A stretch of 54,521 nucleotides of DNA from Terriglobia bacterium (GTDB taxonomy: Bacteria > Acidobacteriota > UBA6911). Where the stretch lies: NCBI GenBank assembly GCA_020072565.1, contig JAIQGI010000044.1, positions 1 to 54,521 of the forward strand, written 5' to 3'. The position numbers and the translations under genes are program-made. The notes beneath the pieces are model-generated. The model ran no database searches. It saw nothing but the letters and a program-made list of their open reading frames with translations, and was not told the origin of the DNA. Each line of letters starts with the position of its first letter. Positions within the stretch are counted from its first letter, which is position 1. Below are positions 42,599 through 51,508 of this stretch, piece by piece.

Positions 42599-43516
42599 AT
42601 GGCTATGACTTTGACTGCAACCGCAAGGATGAGCATTAAGACGAGAGGCTTTCTGTTTACAGCAGTCTTTCTCGCTTCGATATTGGCAAACCTGGCGTTT
42701 TTCAAACAGCTGGTTGAGTTTTCGATCCACAATGAGTTTTCATCGCACATTTTCTTTATTCCCTTGCTCAGCCTTGCCCTCATTTTCCGCAAGAGAGCCA
42801 CGATTTTCAAAGATGTCAGCCACTCCGTGCTTCTGGGAGGGACCATCTCGGTCATCGCAGTAGCTCTTCTGATCTCGGAAAGCCTGGTGAAAAATGGGCT
42901 GGACGCTTCGGACGCTCTATCTGCAAGGGCACTTACAATCGTGATTCTGTGGGCCGGGATGTTTCTTTTCTTTTATGGAACTGAAAGCTTTCGGAAGGCG
43001 CTTTTCTCAATGCTCTTTCTTGTGCTCATGGTCCCGATCCCAAGGACTCTGCTCGAAGTCATTATATCCGCGCTACAGAGGGGCTCCGCCGATATGACCG
43101 CACTGCTGTTCAAGATAACAGGCACGCCTTACTATCGTGACGGCCTGACGTTTGTGTTGCCCAGGATCAGCATCGAGATTGCCACTCAATGCAGCAGCAT
43201 ACGATCCAGTTTGGCCCTGCTGATCAGCTGCCTCCTTGCCGGCCACCTGATTCTTAAGACCTTTTGGCGCAAGTCGTTCTTCGCGCTAGTGGCTGTGCCC
43301 ATGGCGATGATCAAGAACGCCATACGAATTGTGACTTTGTCACTCCTGTCGATCCATATCGACAGGCGATTCATCGTAAGCAGCGATCTGCACCACGAGG
43401 GAGGAATCGTCTTCTTTTTGACAACGCTGCTACTCCTGTGGCCCGTGCTCTGGCTTTTGCGACGATCGGAGCGCGAGACGGGCTTACCTAAAAGAACTGA
43501 TGTGAAGGCTGCATGA
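42599..43516 (+). CDS. Exosortase (exosortase 1 of the window)
   Basis: From ATG 42599 the protein has 305 residues and about eight membrane helices. The exosortase catalytic triad is present: Cys198 in IATQCSSIRSSLAL, Arg243 in KNAIRIVTLS and a histidine at about 265-266 in LHHEGGIVFF. It is a transpeptidase-like enzyme that cuts PEP-CTERM proteins between the recognition motif and the hydrophobic tail in the inner membrane. No EpsI-type C-terminal domain is fused. It overlaps the prsK start by four bases (ATGA), so exosortase and kinase are translationally coupled. A longer frame begins in repeat DNA and is rejected. Confidence 0.9.
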   Translation: MAMTLTATARMSIKTRGFLFTAVFLASILANLAFFKQLVEFSIHNEFSSHIFFIPLLSLALIFRKRATIFKDVSHSVLLGGTISVIAVALLISESLVKNGLDASDALSARALTIVILWAGMFLFFYGTESFRKALFSMLFLVLMVPIPRTLLEVIISALQRGSADMTALLFKITGTPYYRDGLTFVLPRISIEIATQCSSIRSSLALLISCLLAGHLILKTFWRKSFFALVAVPMAMIKNAIRIVTLSLLSIHIDRRFIVSSDLHHEGGIVFFLTTLLLLWPVLWLLRRSERETGLPKRTDVKAA

Positions 43517-45645
43517 GCTCAATCCTGTACCCGCAGAGCGCAACGCTTTCTTTCATTGCTGCGACTCTCACCCTGTTGCTGGCGTGCCTGGTCACGATCC
43601 GCGACCGACGCTCCTTTGCCAGTCGAAGCTTTATCGCGTCTCTCGCACTGCTTGCGTTGGCCCAGCTGTTCAGGGGCCTTAGCGCCGATGCCGGGGCTCC
43701 CGAAGACTCGATCTATTGGGAGAAAGTGCGCATTGCGGTTTCGGCCCTGCAGCCGGGAACGTGCTTACTCTTCTGCCTCGCCTTTGCGCGGACGGAATAT
43801 AGAAAGTATCTGGTGGGCTGGAAGTATGTGGTTGCCGCAGTATTTGCCTTGCCGGTGCTGAGTGTGGTCGCTCTTTCGGAATCCATCTTCGAAGGACTTC
43901 CCGTTCAGGGCTCCTCGGGCCAACGCATCATTCCGCTTGGTTATGGCGGCAAGATCTTTTACTCGCTTTTCCTCGTGTCCGCTGTCCTGATCCTTGCGAA
44001 TCTCGAGCGCACCCTGCGCGCATCCACGGGCCGCATTCGCTGGCAGATCAAGTTCATCGTCCTGGGCATGAGCGGCATTTGCGCCGTCTGGGTTTACATC
44101 AGCAGCCAGGCGCTGATCTATTCGGCGCTGGATACGTCGCTGGCTATGCTGGCCCCGGCCGTTCTTATTGCTGCCGACCTGCTGTTTGCCTGGGGGCTCG
44201 CGCGTTCGCAGTTTCTCAACGTAGATGTCTATCTTTCGCGGACGACCATCCAATTTTCGCTGACCGCTCTCCTCGCAGGCGTATATCTGGTCACCCTAGG
44301 GTTGCTGGCATACATGGTGCGCTTTTTCAACCCGCAGCGCCCTCTTCCGATCGATGCGCTGCTGGTTCTGCTCGCACTGGCCGGTCTCGCAATGCTGCTG
44401 CTCTCGGACCGGCTGCGGGAGCGCATCCGGCGCTTCGTGATCTGGCATTTTAAGAGGCCGATGTACGACTATCGCAAAGCCTGGATGGAGCTGACCGAAA
44501 AAACCAACTCCCTGGTGCAGGTGCGCGAACTCTGCGCCGCGGTCGCCAGGATCGTGTCGCAGACATTCGGGATACTCTCGGTGAACGTGTGGCTTTGTGA
44601 CCGGGTAGGAGATTGCCTGACCCTCGAGGGATCAACCGTCTTCACTCCGATCCAGGCCCGGGATCTCGAGAGGAGCGGCGAAAAGGTTTCCGACCTGCTC
44701 CGGGCGCTCAAGGGACGTTCGTCGCCCCTCGACCTCACGGAGAGACGAAACGCCTGGGCCGATGAGATCATGCGCGCCAGGCCTGAATACTTTCGTGAAT
44801 TCGAAATGCGACACATCCTGCCGGTGCAAACCGGCGGGCAGTTGGTCGGGCTCATTACTCTAAACTGCGACCGCGTGGGGAACGCGCCGCTCTCCATGGA
44901 AGACCAGGACCTGCTGAATGCCTACGCTTCCCAACTGGCGGCGCGGGTGTTGCAGATGAGGCTGGCGGACGACCTGCGCCGCGCGCAGGAAGTCGAGGCC
45001 TTCCAGAGCGCTTCCACCTTCTTCGTCCACGATCTCAAAAACCTGGCTTCGCGCCTGTCCCTCACCATGCAGAACCTTCCTGCTTACTTTGACAATCCGG
45101 ATTTCCGCAAGGACGCCTTGAAGTTGATTGGGGAAAGCGTCGCCCGGATCGATGCCACCTGCAGTCGGCTGTCTTCCCTAAAACAGAGAATCGAGCTGCG
45201 GCTTGTGGAGGGCGATCTCAACGAGCTGGTCGCCAGGATTCTGGACGAATTGGGGGCCAGCATCAAGACACCGCTCAAGCGAAAACTCGGGGCAATCCCA
45301 CTGATTTCGCTTGATTCCGAACAGCTCCAAAAGGTAGTTACCAACCTGATCCTGAACGCTCACGAGGCGTGCAACGGCAAAGGTTCCATCATCGTCGAGA
45401 CCGAGACGATCGACCACCAGGTCGTGCTGTCGGTGACGGACAACGGCTGCGGGATAACGCAGGAGTTCATTGAGAACTTGCTGTTCCGGCCATTTCGGAC
45501 CACGAAAAAGCGCGGCATGGGGATTGGGCTGTACCATAGTAAAATGATTGTGGAGGCGCATCACGGGCGGATCGAGGTGGTCAGCCGCGAGGGAGAAGGA
45601 AGCACGTTTCGGGTGATTCTGCCGGTGACGCAAGGGAACCTCTAA
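43513..45645 (+). CDS. prsK: PEP-CTERM system histidine kinase PrsK
   Basis: The 710-residue membrane kinase has about eight N-terminal membrane helices (1-300), a GAF-like sensor (about 330-490) and a kinase core. The phosphoacceptor is H506 in FFVHDLKNLASRLS. The N box (NLILNAHEACNG), G1 (DNGCGI) and G2 (KRGMGIGLYHSKMIVEAHHGRI) follow. Full-length architecture and position next to an exosortase identify PrsK, the sensor partner of PrsR. The signal sensed is unknown. Translation is coupled to exosortase 1 upstream, and a palindromic repeat follows the stop. Confidence 0.93.
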   Translation: MSSILYPQSATLSFIAATLTLLLACLVTIRDRRSFASRSFIASLALLALAQLFRGLSADAGAPEDSIYWEKVRIAVSALQPGTCLLFCLAFARTEYRKYLVGWKYVVAAVFALPVLSVVALSESIFEGLPVQGSSGQRIIPLGYGGKIFYSLFLVSAVLILANLERTLRASTGRIRWQIKFIVLGMSGICAVWVYISSQALIYSALDTSLAMLAPAVLIAADLLFAWGLARSQFLNVDVYLSRTTIQFSLTALLAGVYLVTLGLLAYMVRFFNPQRPLPIDALLVLLALAGLAMLLLSDRLRERIRRFVIWHFKRPMYDYRKAWMELTEKTNSLVQVRELCAAVARIVSQTFGILSVNVWLCDRVGDCLTLEGSTVFTPIQARDLERSGEKVSDLLRALKGRSSPLDLTERRNAWADEIMRARPEYFREFEMRHILPVQTGGQLVGLITLNCDRVGNAPLSMEDQDLLNAYASQLAARVLQMRLADDLRRAQEVEAFQSASTFFVHDLKNLASRLSLTMQNLPAYFDNPDFRKDALKLIGESVARIDATCSRLSSLKQRIELRLVEGDLNELVARILDELGASIKTPLKRKLGAIPLISLDSEQLQKVVTNLILNAHEACNGKGSIIVETETIDHQVVLSVTDNGCGITQEFIENLLFRPFRTTKKRGMGIGLYHSKMIVEAHHGRIEVVSREGEGSTFRVILPVTQGNL

Positions 45646-45714
45646 GGCTCGAAGGGCTCGAAGAATCTCTAACATCCCCTTCGAGATTCTTCGAGTCCTT
45701 CGAGCCTTCGAGGT
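45644..45714. repeat. GGCTCGAAG-type inverted repeat after prsK
   Basis: AAGGCTCGAAGGGCTCGAAGAATCTC is mirrored by GAGATTCTTCGAGTCCTTCGAGCCTT around a small loop. It can form a strong hairpin between the convergent ends of prsK and the GxxExxY gene and may work as a bidirectional terminator. Confidence 0.65.
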
Positions 45715-46109
45715 CATCTTATGACCCTCCGAATCCCATCCTTGATTCGCGCCACATTGAAGTTGATCAGGAATCCAAGATGAAGATCCACCAGCTTCAG
45801 CTGTGTCAGGATCTGCGCCAGAAACACCGGCGTCAGCGCCTCGACGGCCTTCAGCTCGCACACGATCCGGTTATCCACCAGCACGTCGAGCCTCACTCCC
45901 CAGGGAATCTTCACCCCGTCATACACGAGCGGCACTGAAACCTGGCGAACATGAGGAATGCCCTGCTTCTCCAGCTCGCAGCAGAAGCAGCGTTCATACA
46001 CCGCTTCGAGCAGACCCGGGCCCAGCGTTGTGTGTACCCTATAAGCGGAGTCGACGACGGCATGTGCGAGCACTTCTTCTCGTGATGTGGGATGATATAG
46101 CGCTTGCAT
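45714..46109 (-). CDS. GxxExxY protein (PD-(D/E)XK-like nuclease superfamily)
   Basis: The 131-residue protein, read on the reverse strand, has the name-giving motif at G32-LL-E35-AV-Y38 (GPGLLEAVYER) and a nuclease-like core D75 ... E85-L-K87 (RLDVLVDNRIVCELKAV). The final LGFLINFNVARIKDGIRR segment is typical. Members are common in environmental genomes but their function is unknown. The gene is inserted, in opposite orientation, between prsK and prsR, and is flanked by the same hairpin repeat family on both sides. It may be a mobile or accessory passenger rather than part of the sorting system. Confidence 0.9.
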   Translation of the reverse strand: MQALYHPTSREEVLAHAVVDSAYRVHTTLGPGLLEAVYERCFCCELEKQGIPHVRQVSVPLVYDGVKIPWGVRLDVLVDNRIVCELKAVEALTPVFLAQILTQLKLVDLHLGFLINFNVARIKDGIRRVIR

Positions 46110-46170
46110 GACCCTATTGTTTTGGGAAACCTATAAGTATTTCAGGGATTTTCTCCGAAAAAGGGAACCG

Positions 46171-46242
46171 CTAAGGCTCGAAGAGTTCAAAGAATCTCTA
46201 AGACCCACGTCGAGACCCTTAGAGTCTTTGAGCCTTCGCGGT
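46171..46242. repeat. GGCTCGAAG-type inverted repeat before prsR
   Basis: AAGGCTCGAAGAGTTCAAAGAATCTCTAAG pairs with the downstream CTTAGAGTCTTTGAGCCTT. It is related to the repeat at 45644-45714 and ends three bases before the prsR start, so it lies in the leader. Confidence 0.65.
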
Positions 46243-46244
46243 TA

Positions 46245-47606
46245 ATGATGAGCATGGAAAAGCCGAGAGTGCTGATCACCGAAGATGATGAATTCGTGCG
46301 CAATCAGATGAAGTGGGCGCTGAGCGCGCAGTACGAAGTGTCTCTCGCTGAGGACCGGCCATCCGCTCTGGAAATCCTCAAGAGAGAGCAGCCTCCGGCG
46401 GTGACGCTGGACTTGGGCTTGCCTCCCTCGCCTGGCGATACCACCGAGGGCTTCCTGGCTCTCGGCGAAATGCTCCGGATCGATCCGTTGCTTAAGGTGC
46501 TGGTGATTACTGGTCAAGGCGACCAGGAGAACGCCCTGGAGGCGATCGGGCAGGGGGCCTACGACTTTTTCTGCAAGCCGGTAGATGTCGAGGCGCTGAA
46601 GGTTGTCCTCGGCCGTGCCATCCGTGTTTCACAACTCGAGCGTGAGAATCGCGAGCGCATGGCAGGCTCACAGGTCCAGTGCTTTGAAGGCATGCTCGGC
46701 AACTGCCCGAAGATGCAGAGTGTGTTTGAGAACATCCGCAAGGTGGCTGCCGCAGATGTGCCTGTTCTGATCGCCGGTGAGAGCGGCACAGGGAAGGAAC
46801 TGGCGGCGCGCGCGATCCACCGCCTGAGTGCGAGGAACAACGCGCCGTTCGTTACGATCAACTGCGGTGCCATACCCGAAAACCTTCTCGAAAGCGAGCT
46901 GTTCGGCCACGAGAAGGGTGCATTCACGGGCGCGCATATGCAGCGCGAAGGCCGGCTCGAGAGGGCGCATCAAGGCACGCTCTTTCTCGACGAGATCGGC
47001 GAACTCACTCCGGCTCTGCAGGTCAAGCTGCTACGGTTTCTCCAGGAACACGTCATTGAGCGCGTCGGCGGACGAAAAGGGATTACGGTTGATGCCCGCG
47101 TGATTTGCGCTACCAACGCGGACTTGCAAAAGGAGATGGCTGCGGGCCAATTTCGCGAAGATCTCTACTACCGAATCGGGGTCGTGATCATTTCCATGCC
47201 GCCGCTTCGAGAGCGCGACGGGGACATCACCCTGCTCGCAGAGGCCCTGCTCCAACGTCTGGCTGTGGAACACAACAAGCCACTAAGCTTCAGCAAGAGG
47301 GCCGTGGAAGCCATGGAGGTGTACCCGTGGCCCGGCAACGTGCGCGAGCTGGAAAACAAGCTGAAGCGCGCAGTCATCATGGCCGGCGGAAAACAGATTA
47401 CGCAGCATGACCTGTCGCTCGTCGGACCCTACGCCGAACTCGAATGCATGGGGCTCAACAAGGCGCGCGAAGCGATCGAGCGCGACCTGATCGAGCGCGC
47501 CCTCGCCAGAAACCGCGGCAACCTCACCCGCTGCGCCGAAGAACTCCAGATCGCCCGCTCATCGCTTTATGAGCTGATAGAAAAGCTCGGCATCGCCCGC
47601 AAATAG
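46245..47606 (+). CDS. prsR: PEP-CTERM system response regulator PrsR (sigma-54 activator)
   Basis: The 453-residue NtrC-type regulator has three domains. The receiver (VLITEDDEFV) carries the phosphorylatable D56 in VTLDLGLPPS and the KPVD lysine. The AAA+ domain has Walker A GESGTGKE (about 178-185), the sigma-54 contact loop GAFTGA, GTLFLDEIGEL, and the R-finger region. The Fis-type helix-turn-helix ends the protein (LTRCAEELQIARSSLYELIEKLG). It should be phosphorylated by PrsK and activate sigma-54 promoters. The strong -24/-12 site before the PEP-CTERM gene at 51.6-52.2 kb is a candidate target. The alternative start ATG 46248 differs by one codon. Confidence 0.93.
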   Translation: MMSMEKPRVLITEDDEFVRNQMKWALSAQYEVSLAEDRPSALEILKREQPPAVTLDLGLPPSPGDTTEGFLALGEMLRIDPLLKVLVITGQGDQENALEAIGQGAYDFFCKPVDVEALKVVLGRAIRVSQLERENRERMAGSQVQCFEGMLGNCPKMQSVFENIRKVAAADVPVLIAGESGTGKELAARAIHRLSARNNAPFVTINCGAIPENLLESELFGHEKGAFTGAHMQREGRLERAHQGTLFLDEIGELTPALQVKLLRFLQEHVIERVGGRKGITVDARVICATNADLQKEMAAGQFREDLYYRIGVVIISMPPLRERDGDITLLAEALLQRLAVEHNKPLSFSKRAVEAMEVYPWPGNVRELENKLKRAVIMAGGKQITQHDLSLVGPYAELECMGLNKAREAIERDLIERALARNRGNLTRCAEELQIARSSLYELIEKLGIARK

Positions 47607-47611
47607 CTGTT

Positions 47612-47693
47612 GAACCACAAAGACTCAGAGACTCCAAGTTTTAAAAACTCTTTGAGTCTTTGAGCCTTCGAGTCCTCGAGGTTCAGTTCTTCG
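47612..47693. repeat. AGACTCAGAGACTC-type inverted repeat before prsT
   Basis: ACCACAAAGACTCAGAGACTCCAAG and the facing CTTTGAGTCTTTGAGCCTTCGAGTC form an imperfect stem in the prsR-prsT gap. It belongs to the same style of word-repeats as at 45644 and 46171. Confidence 0.6.
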
Positions 47694-47714
47694 ATAATTC
47701 CAGGAGATCCATCC

Positions 47715-50003
47715 ATGAGACCTGCCCTTAAGATCCTTGTTTTTCTGCTTGCAACAACCTTAATCGCCGGCTGCAAAGGCGATCCAAAGGCCCAGCGCGA
47801 CAAGTACTTCGCCAGCGGCCAGAAATACCTGGACAACAAGCGCTACGAAGAAGCTGCGATCGAGTTTCGTAACGCGCTGCGGCTCGACGGTGGGCACATC
47901 AAAAGCCTCTTGGGAATTGCCAAGGCGTTCCAGCAGATGGGTGATCACCAGAACGCGATCGGCGTCTACCAGCAGGTGGTCAAGGTCGACGGGAAAAACG
48001 TCGAAGCCAGGCTGCAGCTCGGTCAATACTTGCTGGCCGCGGGCGTCAGGACCCCCGATCTTTTCAAGCAGGCGCAGCAGGATGCGGAGGAGGTCCTGAA
48101 GGTCGAGCCGTCGAACATTGAGGCCATCATGCTGCTGGGGAACGCCTACGCCGGCCAAAACAAAAACGACGGGGCCATCGCCCAGCTGGAAAAGGTGCTG
48201 TCCCTGGATCCCGCCAACTTGAAGGCTATTTTGAGTTTGGCCGCCGCTCAGTTCCGAAAGAACGATCCGGTGAAGGCCGAACAGGTTTTCAAGGAAGCAC
48301 TGCAGAAGCACCCGGATTCGCCCCAGGCTCATCTTTCAATTGCCACGTTCTATACCGCCACCCAACGGCTGCAGGATGCCGAGACGAATTATCGCAAGGC
48401 CTTCGATCTGGCGCCTACCGATCCGCTCTACCTCTATCCGCTGGTCGGCTATTATATGTCCGCCAAAAAACCTGCCGAGGCAGAAAATGTCTTTAAGGAA
48501 GCAGCCGCCAGGCAACCTAAGGCGCGGGAACCACAGTGGGGGTTGGCGGGTTTTTACGCCCAGCAAGGCCACCCGGATCAAGCGATGGCAACTCTCAACG
48601 ACATGCTGAAGTCGAACCAAAAAGATCGCCAGGTGCTGTTGCGCCAGGCGGAGTTATATCTCGATCAGAAAAACGAAGCCAAGGCGGAGGTGAACATTAG
48701 CTCCGTTCTCGCTGAGAACAAGAATGATCCCGAGGCTCATTACCTCATGGGAAAGATTCAACGCCGCCGCCAACAGTTCGACAAAGCGATGGTGGAATTT
48801 GAGGCAGCAATCAAATCAAATCCTTCTTTATCCCCAGCATACTTGGAGAAGGCCAGTCTGCTCTTTATGCGCAACGACCTCGACGGCGCTCAGAATACTC
48901 TGGATGCGATTCTGCAGCGCGACAACGGATACCTGCCGGCCCGCGGCGCCCTGGCAAAGCTGCTAGCACTACGCCAGAAACCTCAGGACGCGCTCCAACA
49001 GGCTGACCAGGTTCTAGCCGCACTTCCGAACAATGAAGATGCGATCGCCGGGCGTGCGGATGCCCTGCGTTCTCTTGGCAGGCTGGACGATGCCAAGAAG
49101 GAGTATTTGAGGCTGTGCGACATGCAGCCGCAGAATCCCCTTTACTGGCATGGCTTGGGAACCGTGGAAGCCCTTAAGGGGGATTACACCTCATCCCTGT
49201 CCCACTTTCGGAAAGCAATTGAGGTAAAACCGGATCTTATCATGGCAATAAATGATGCTATCTATCTTCACCTTCGAACCAAACAGTACGACGCGGCGAT
49301 GGCAGAACTCGACCGCGCTGCCAAACTGCGAACACCGCAGGACGAAGTACATCGGTTCCGGGGCCATATCCTGATGGCAAAGGGGGACCTTTCGGGCTCG
49401 GAGCGGGAGTTTCAAAAGACGATCGAGCTGAATCCGCAAAACTACCAAGCCTATATCATGCTCGGCCAATTGAACATGCAGCGCAACAATATTCCTCAAG
49501 CACTAAAGGAAGTGAATCAGCTGATCGCGAGAAACAGCAAGCTCGCCCCGGCGTTCCTGCTGAAAGCCTTTTACCTCCAATTGGCCAAGGATGTTCAAGG
49601 GTCCATGGCAAACTACCGCAAGGTGCTGGAACTGGATCCCGAGAATCCGTATGCCGCTAACAATCTTGCTTGGTTGTTGTGCGAAAACAATATGAACCTC
49701 CAGGAAGCGTTGTCGCTAGCGAGGACGGCCCGGAAAAAAGCTCCCGACGATCCTGAAATCGCAGACACGCTCGGCTGGATCTACTACAAACTGAAGAACC
49801 ATACCCTCGCCGTTGACCAGCTGCTTTTCAGCGTCAACAACCGTAAGCAGCCCACGGCCGAGAATTACTACCATCTGGGCATGGCCTACTACGGCCAGGG
49901 AAATATCAGCCGGGCGAAGGAATCCCTGAAAAGAGCACTCGAACTCAACCAGTCCTTTCCCGGCGCCCAGGACGCCCGCAAAATCCTAACCCTCCCCGGC
50001 TAA
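47715..50003 (+). CDS. prsT: PEP-CTERM system TPR lipoprotein PrsT
   Basis: The 762-residue protein begins with a lipoprotein signal (hydrophobic stretch, lipobox LIAGC with Cys20) and then about 20 tetratricopeptide repeats, for example KRYEEAAIEFRNALRLDGGHIKSLLGIAKAF and GSEREFQKTIELNPQNYQAYIMLGQL. Full-length similarity and its position after prsR identify the TPR-repeat protein of exosortase/EPS loci. It is expected in the periplasm, probably outer-membrane anchored, where it may scaffold EPS export or PEP-CTERM handling. AGGAG at 47702-47706 supports ATG 47715. Confidence 0.92.
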   Translation: MRPALKILVFLLATTLIAGCKGDPKAQRDKYFASGQKYLDNKRYEEAAIEFRNALRLDGGHIKSLLGIAKAFQQMGDHQNAIGVYQQVVKVDGKNVEARLQLGQYLLAAGVRTPDLFKQAQQDAEEVLKVEPSNIEAIMLLGNAYAGQNKNDGAIAQLEKVLSLDPANLKAILSLAAAQFRKNDPVKAEQVFKEALQKHPDSPQAHLSIATFYTATQRLQDAETNYRKAFDLAPTDPLYLYPLVGYYMSAKKPAEAENVFKEAAARQPKAREPQWGLAGFYAQQGHPDQAMATLNDMLKSNQKDRQVLLRQAELYLDQKNEAKAEVNISSVLAENKNDPEAHYLMGKIQRRRQQFDKAMVEFEAAIKSNPSLSPAYLEKASLLFMRNDLDGAQNTLDAILQRDNGYLPARGALAKLLALRQKPQDALQQADQVLAALPNNEDAIAGRADALRSLGRLDDAKKEYLRLCDMQPQNPLYWHGLGTVEALKGDYTSSLSHFRKAIEVKPDLIMAINDAIYLHLRTKQYDAAMAELDRAAKLRTPQDEVHRFRGHILMAKGDLSGSEREFQKTIELNPQNYQAYIMLGQLNMQRNNIPQALKEVNQLIARNSKLAPAFLLKAFYLQLAKDVQGSMANYRKVLELDPENPYAANNLAWLLCENNMNLQEALSLARTARKKAPDDPEIADTLGWIYYKLKNHTLAVDQLLFSVNNRKQPTAENYYHLGMAYYGQGNISRAKESLKRALELNQSFPGAQDARKILTLPG

Positions 50004-50084
50004 TAACCTGTGCTTCCGTCCGTTTATCCGCGTCCAAATGCCTTGGCTCTTTCCTCTTTTCCGAGGCCCATCGCGCTTGAAAGG

Positions 50085-50100
50085 GGAATCATATGATTCC
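50085..50100. promoter_or_regulatory. Perfect 16-bp palindrome, likely toxin-antitoxin operator
   Basis: GGAATCATATGATTCC is a perfect palindrome centred about 40 bases before the antitoxin start. Two direct copies of TGGATCTGA follow at about 50105-50124. Ribbon-helix-helix antitoxins of VapB/FitA type repress their own operon by binding such sites, so this is the probable operator. No experimental support. Confidence 0.6.
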
Positions 50101-50131
50101 AAAATGGATCTGAATTGGATCTGAGGATCAT

Positions 50132-50377
50132 ATGCCGATCAACCTCTCAATCAAAAACGTCCCCGACGAGCTGGAGGAGCATCTGCGGCACAGGGCTGCG
50201 CGCAATCATCGCTCTTTGCAGGGAGAGCTCCTTGCCATCCACGAAGAAAGCGCTTATCCGCCACGCAGGATGTCGGTCGCGGAGACACTCAAGCGCGTGC
50301 TTGAACTCGGCCTGCGCACGAGGATGGAGTCGGCTGCCATTATCAGAGCGGCGCGTGATGGGCGTCAAGATTGTTGA
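50132..50377 (+). CDS. VapB/FitA-type ribbon-helix-helix antitoxin
   Basis: The 81-residue protein starts with an RHH DNA-binding fold (MPINLSIKNVPDELEEHL, RAARNHRSLQGELLAI), typical of FitA-like antitoxins. It has a longer basic/acidic tail that should wrap the toxin. It overlaps the toxin gene by 20 bases. The palindrome upstream is the likely autoregulatory site. It is unrelated to the EPS genes and probably a mobile accessory pair. Confidence 0.82.
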   Translation: MPINLSIKNVPDELEEHLRHRAARNHRSLQGELLAIHEESAYPPRRMSVAETLKRVLELGLRTRMESAAIIRAARDGRQDC

Positions 50378-51077
50378 TTCTTCCGCTGTAGCGGCGATCC
50401 TGTTTGGCGAGCGCGAAGGGGAATTCATAGCCGCTGCGCTTGAAGGGGAGTCCCTGGTCACCTGCGCACTGCTGCGATTCGAGGTGGCCGACGTGTGCAT
50501 AAAGAAGATGCATCATTACCCTGCGAAAGCCGCCGAACTTGTTGGCGCCTTTGGTTTCCTCGAGCAAATGGACCTGGATATCCGCGAGGTCAAAATGGAT
50601 GAAGTGGTGCTCATTGCTGATAAGGCAGGCTTGACCGCTAACGATGTCGCCTATCTCTGGCTTTCCCGGACCTATTCAGCAGACCTGGTTACGCTCGACT
50701 CCAATCTTTCTCGCGCCAGTCAGTCCTTGCAGTGGAGCAGCGCACGCGAGCCAAAGTGGGGCCCGGCCGCCGGACGGATTCTCTTTAGCTATCTTCTGAG
50801 AATACCCACTTGCTCAAGCCCCTCGAAGATCCCCGCTGACCTGACCTCATCACCCGCCGTTCCTGGTCCCCCATTTTTTCACGCTAAGCGCTCGTTGGCC
50901 GCCCTGTGGCTCAGTTACGGCCTCGAGCCCGCCACCTTCACAAATTGCGCACTCGATCAGGAGCTTAGCAACTTTATCCTCTTTTGCCGCGTGTGCAGGT
51001 CGGTAACCGCGACGCTCGAGCTATTATTGAAGCGGGGAATAAGGCGCAGATATCCAATGCCGGAGTTTACGGAGTAG
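50358..51077 (+). CDS. VapC-type PIN-domain toxin with C-terminal extension
   Basis: The frame starts at ATG 50358, inside the antitoxin gene. The first 125 residues are a complete PIN domain with the acidic metal site D7 (KIVDSSAVAAILF), E42 (LRFEVADV), D96 (TANDVAYLW) and D114 (LVTLDSNLSRA). It would act as a ribonuclease held in check by the antitoxin. Typical VapC proteins end at about 130-140 residues, but this frame continues to 239. The additional 100 residues have no recognised motif and may be read-through of a lost stop. Confidence 0.82.
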   Translation: MGVKIVDSSAVAAILFGEREGEFIAAALEGESLVTCALLRFEVADVCIKKMHHYPAKAAELVGAFGFLEQMDLDIREVKMDEVVLIADKAGLTANDVAYLWLSRTYSADLVTLDSNLSRASQSLQWSSAREPKWGPAAGRILFSYLLRIPTCSSPSKIPADLTSSPAVPGPPFFHAKRSLAALWLSYGLEPATFTNCALDQELSNFILFCRVCRSVTATLELLLKRGIRRRYPMPEFTE

Positions 51078-51424
51078 ATTCTGCGCTTTCACAACAATGA
51101 GCCTGCCCGCATGAGAGCGCAGGGATGGAGCGCTGATTTGCGGTACGGCGTCAACGGGAGGCGCAGTTCCCTGTGAGAGGTCTCTATCTTGTGCGCGATC
51201 CGCATAGCGTCAACAACAAAATCAGGACACTTACCCCTTTAGTCTGCGGCAATCGGCATGAGCCATTCTTGATTCTAAGCTGCTCTCTCTCCACGACACT
51301 GGCCCATCATTTCATAAAGGCGGGAACGTATTTTTCTGGATACAGATAAATGTGGATGGACGCAGACAGCACAAATATAAGCGGCGTTCACCCCCGTCCC
51401 TTGTTGTGGGTCCTTTTCCTGAAA
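51078..51424. other. Intergenic stretch, no supported gene
   Basis: This stretch contains only short frames. The words GGATACAGATAAATGTGGATGGACGCAG (about 51340-51366) resemble repeated 'GTCCGTTTATCCGCGTCC' material near 50018-50036. Confidence 0.4.
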
Positions 51425-51506
51425 ATGGTGTGACAGGATTAATCTCGTCGGATGAGCTCGAAAAAATGGTGTGACAGGATTAATCTCGTCGGATGAGCTC
51501 GAAAAA
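51425..51506. repeat. Exact tandem duplication, 2 x 41 bp
   Basis: A 41-bp unit beginning ATGGTGTGACAGGATTAATC occurs twice without mismatch, at 51425-51465 and 51466-51506. It sits immediately before the terminator of the PEP-CTERM gene. The exact identity points to recent slippage or duplication. Confidence 0.9.
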
Positions 51507-51508
51507 CA

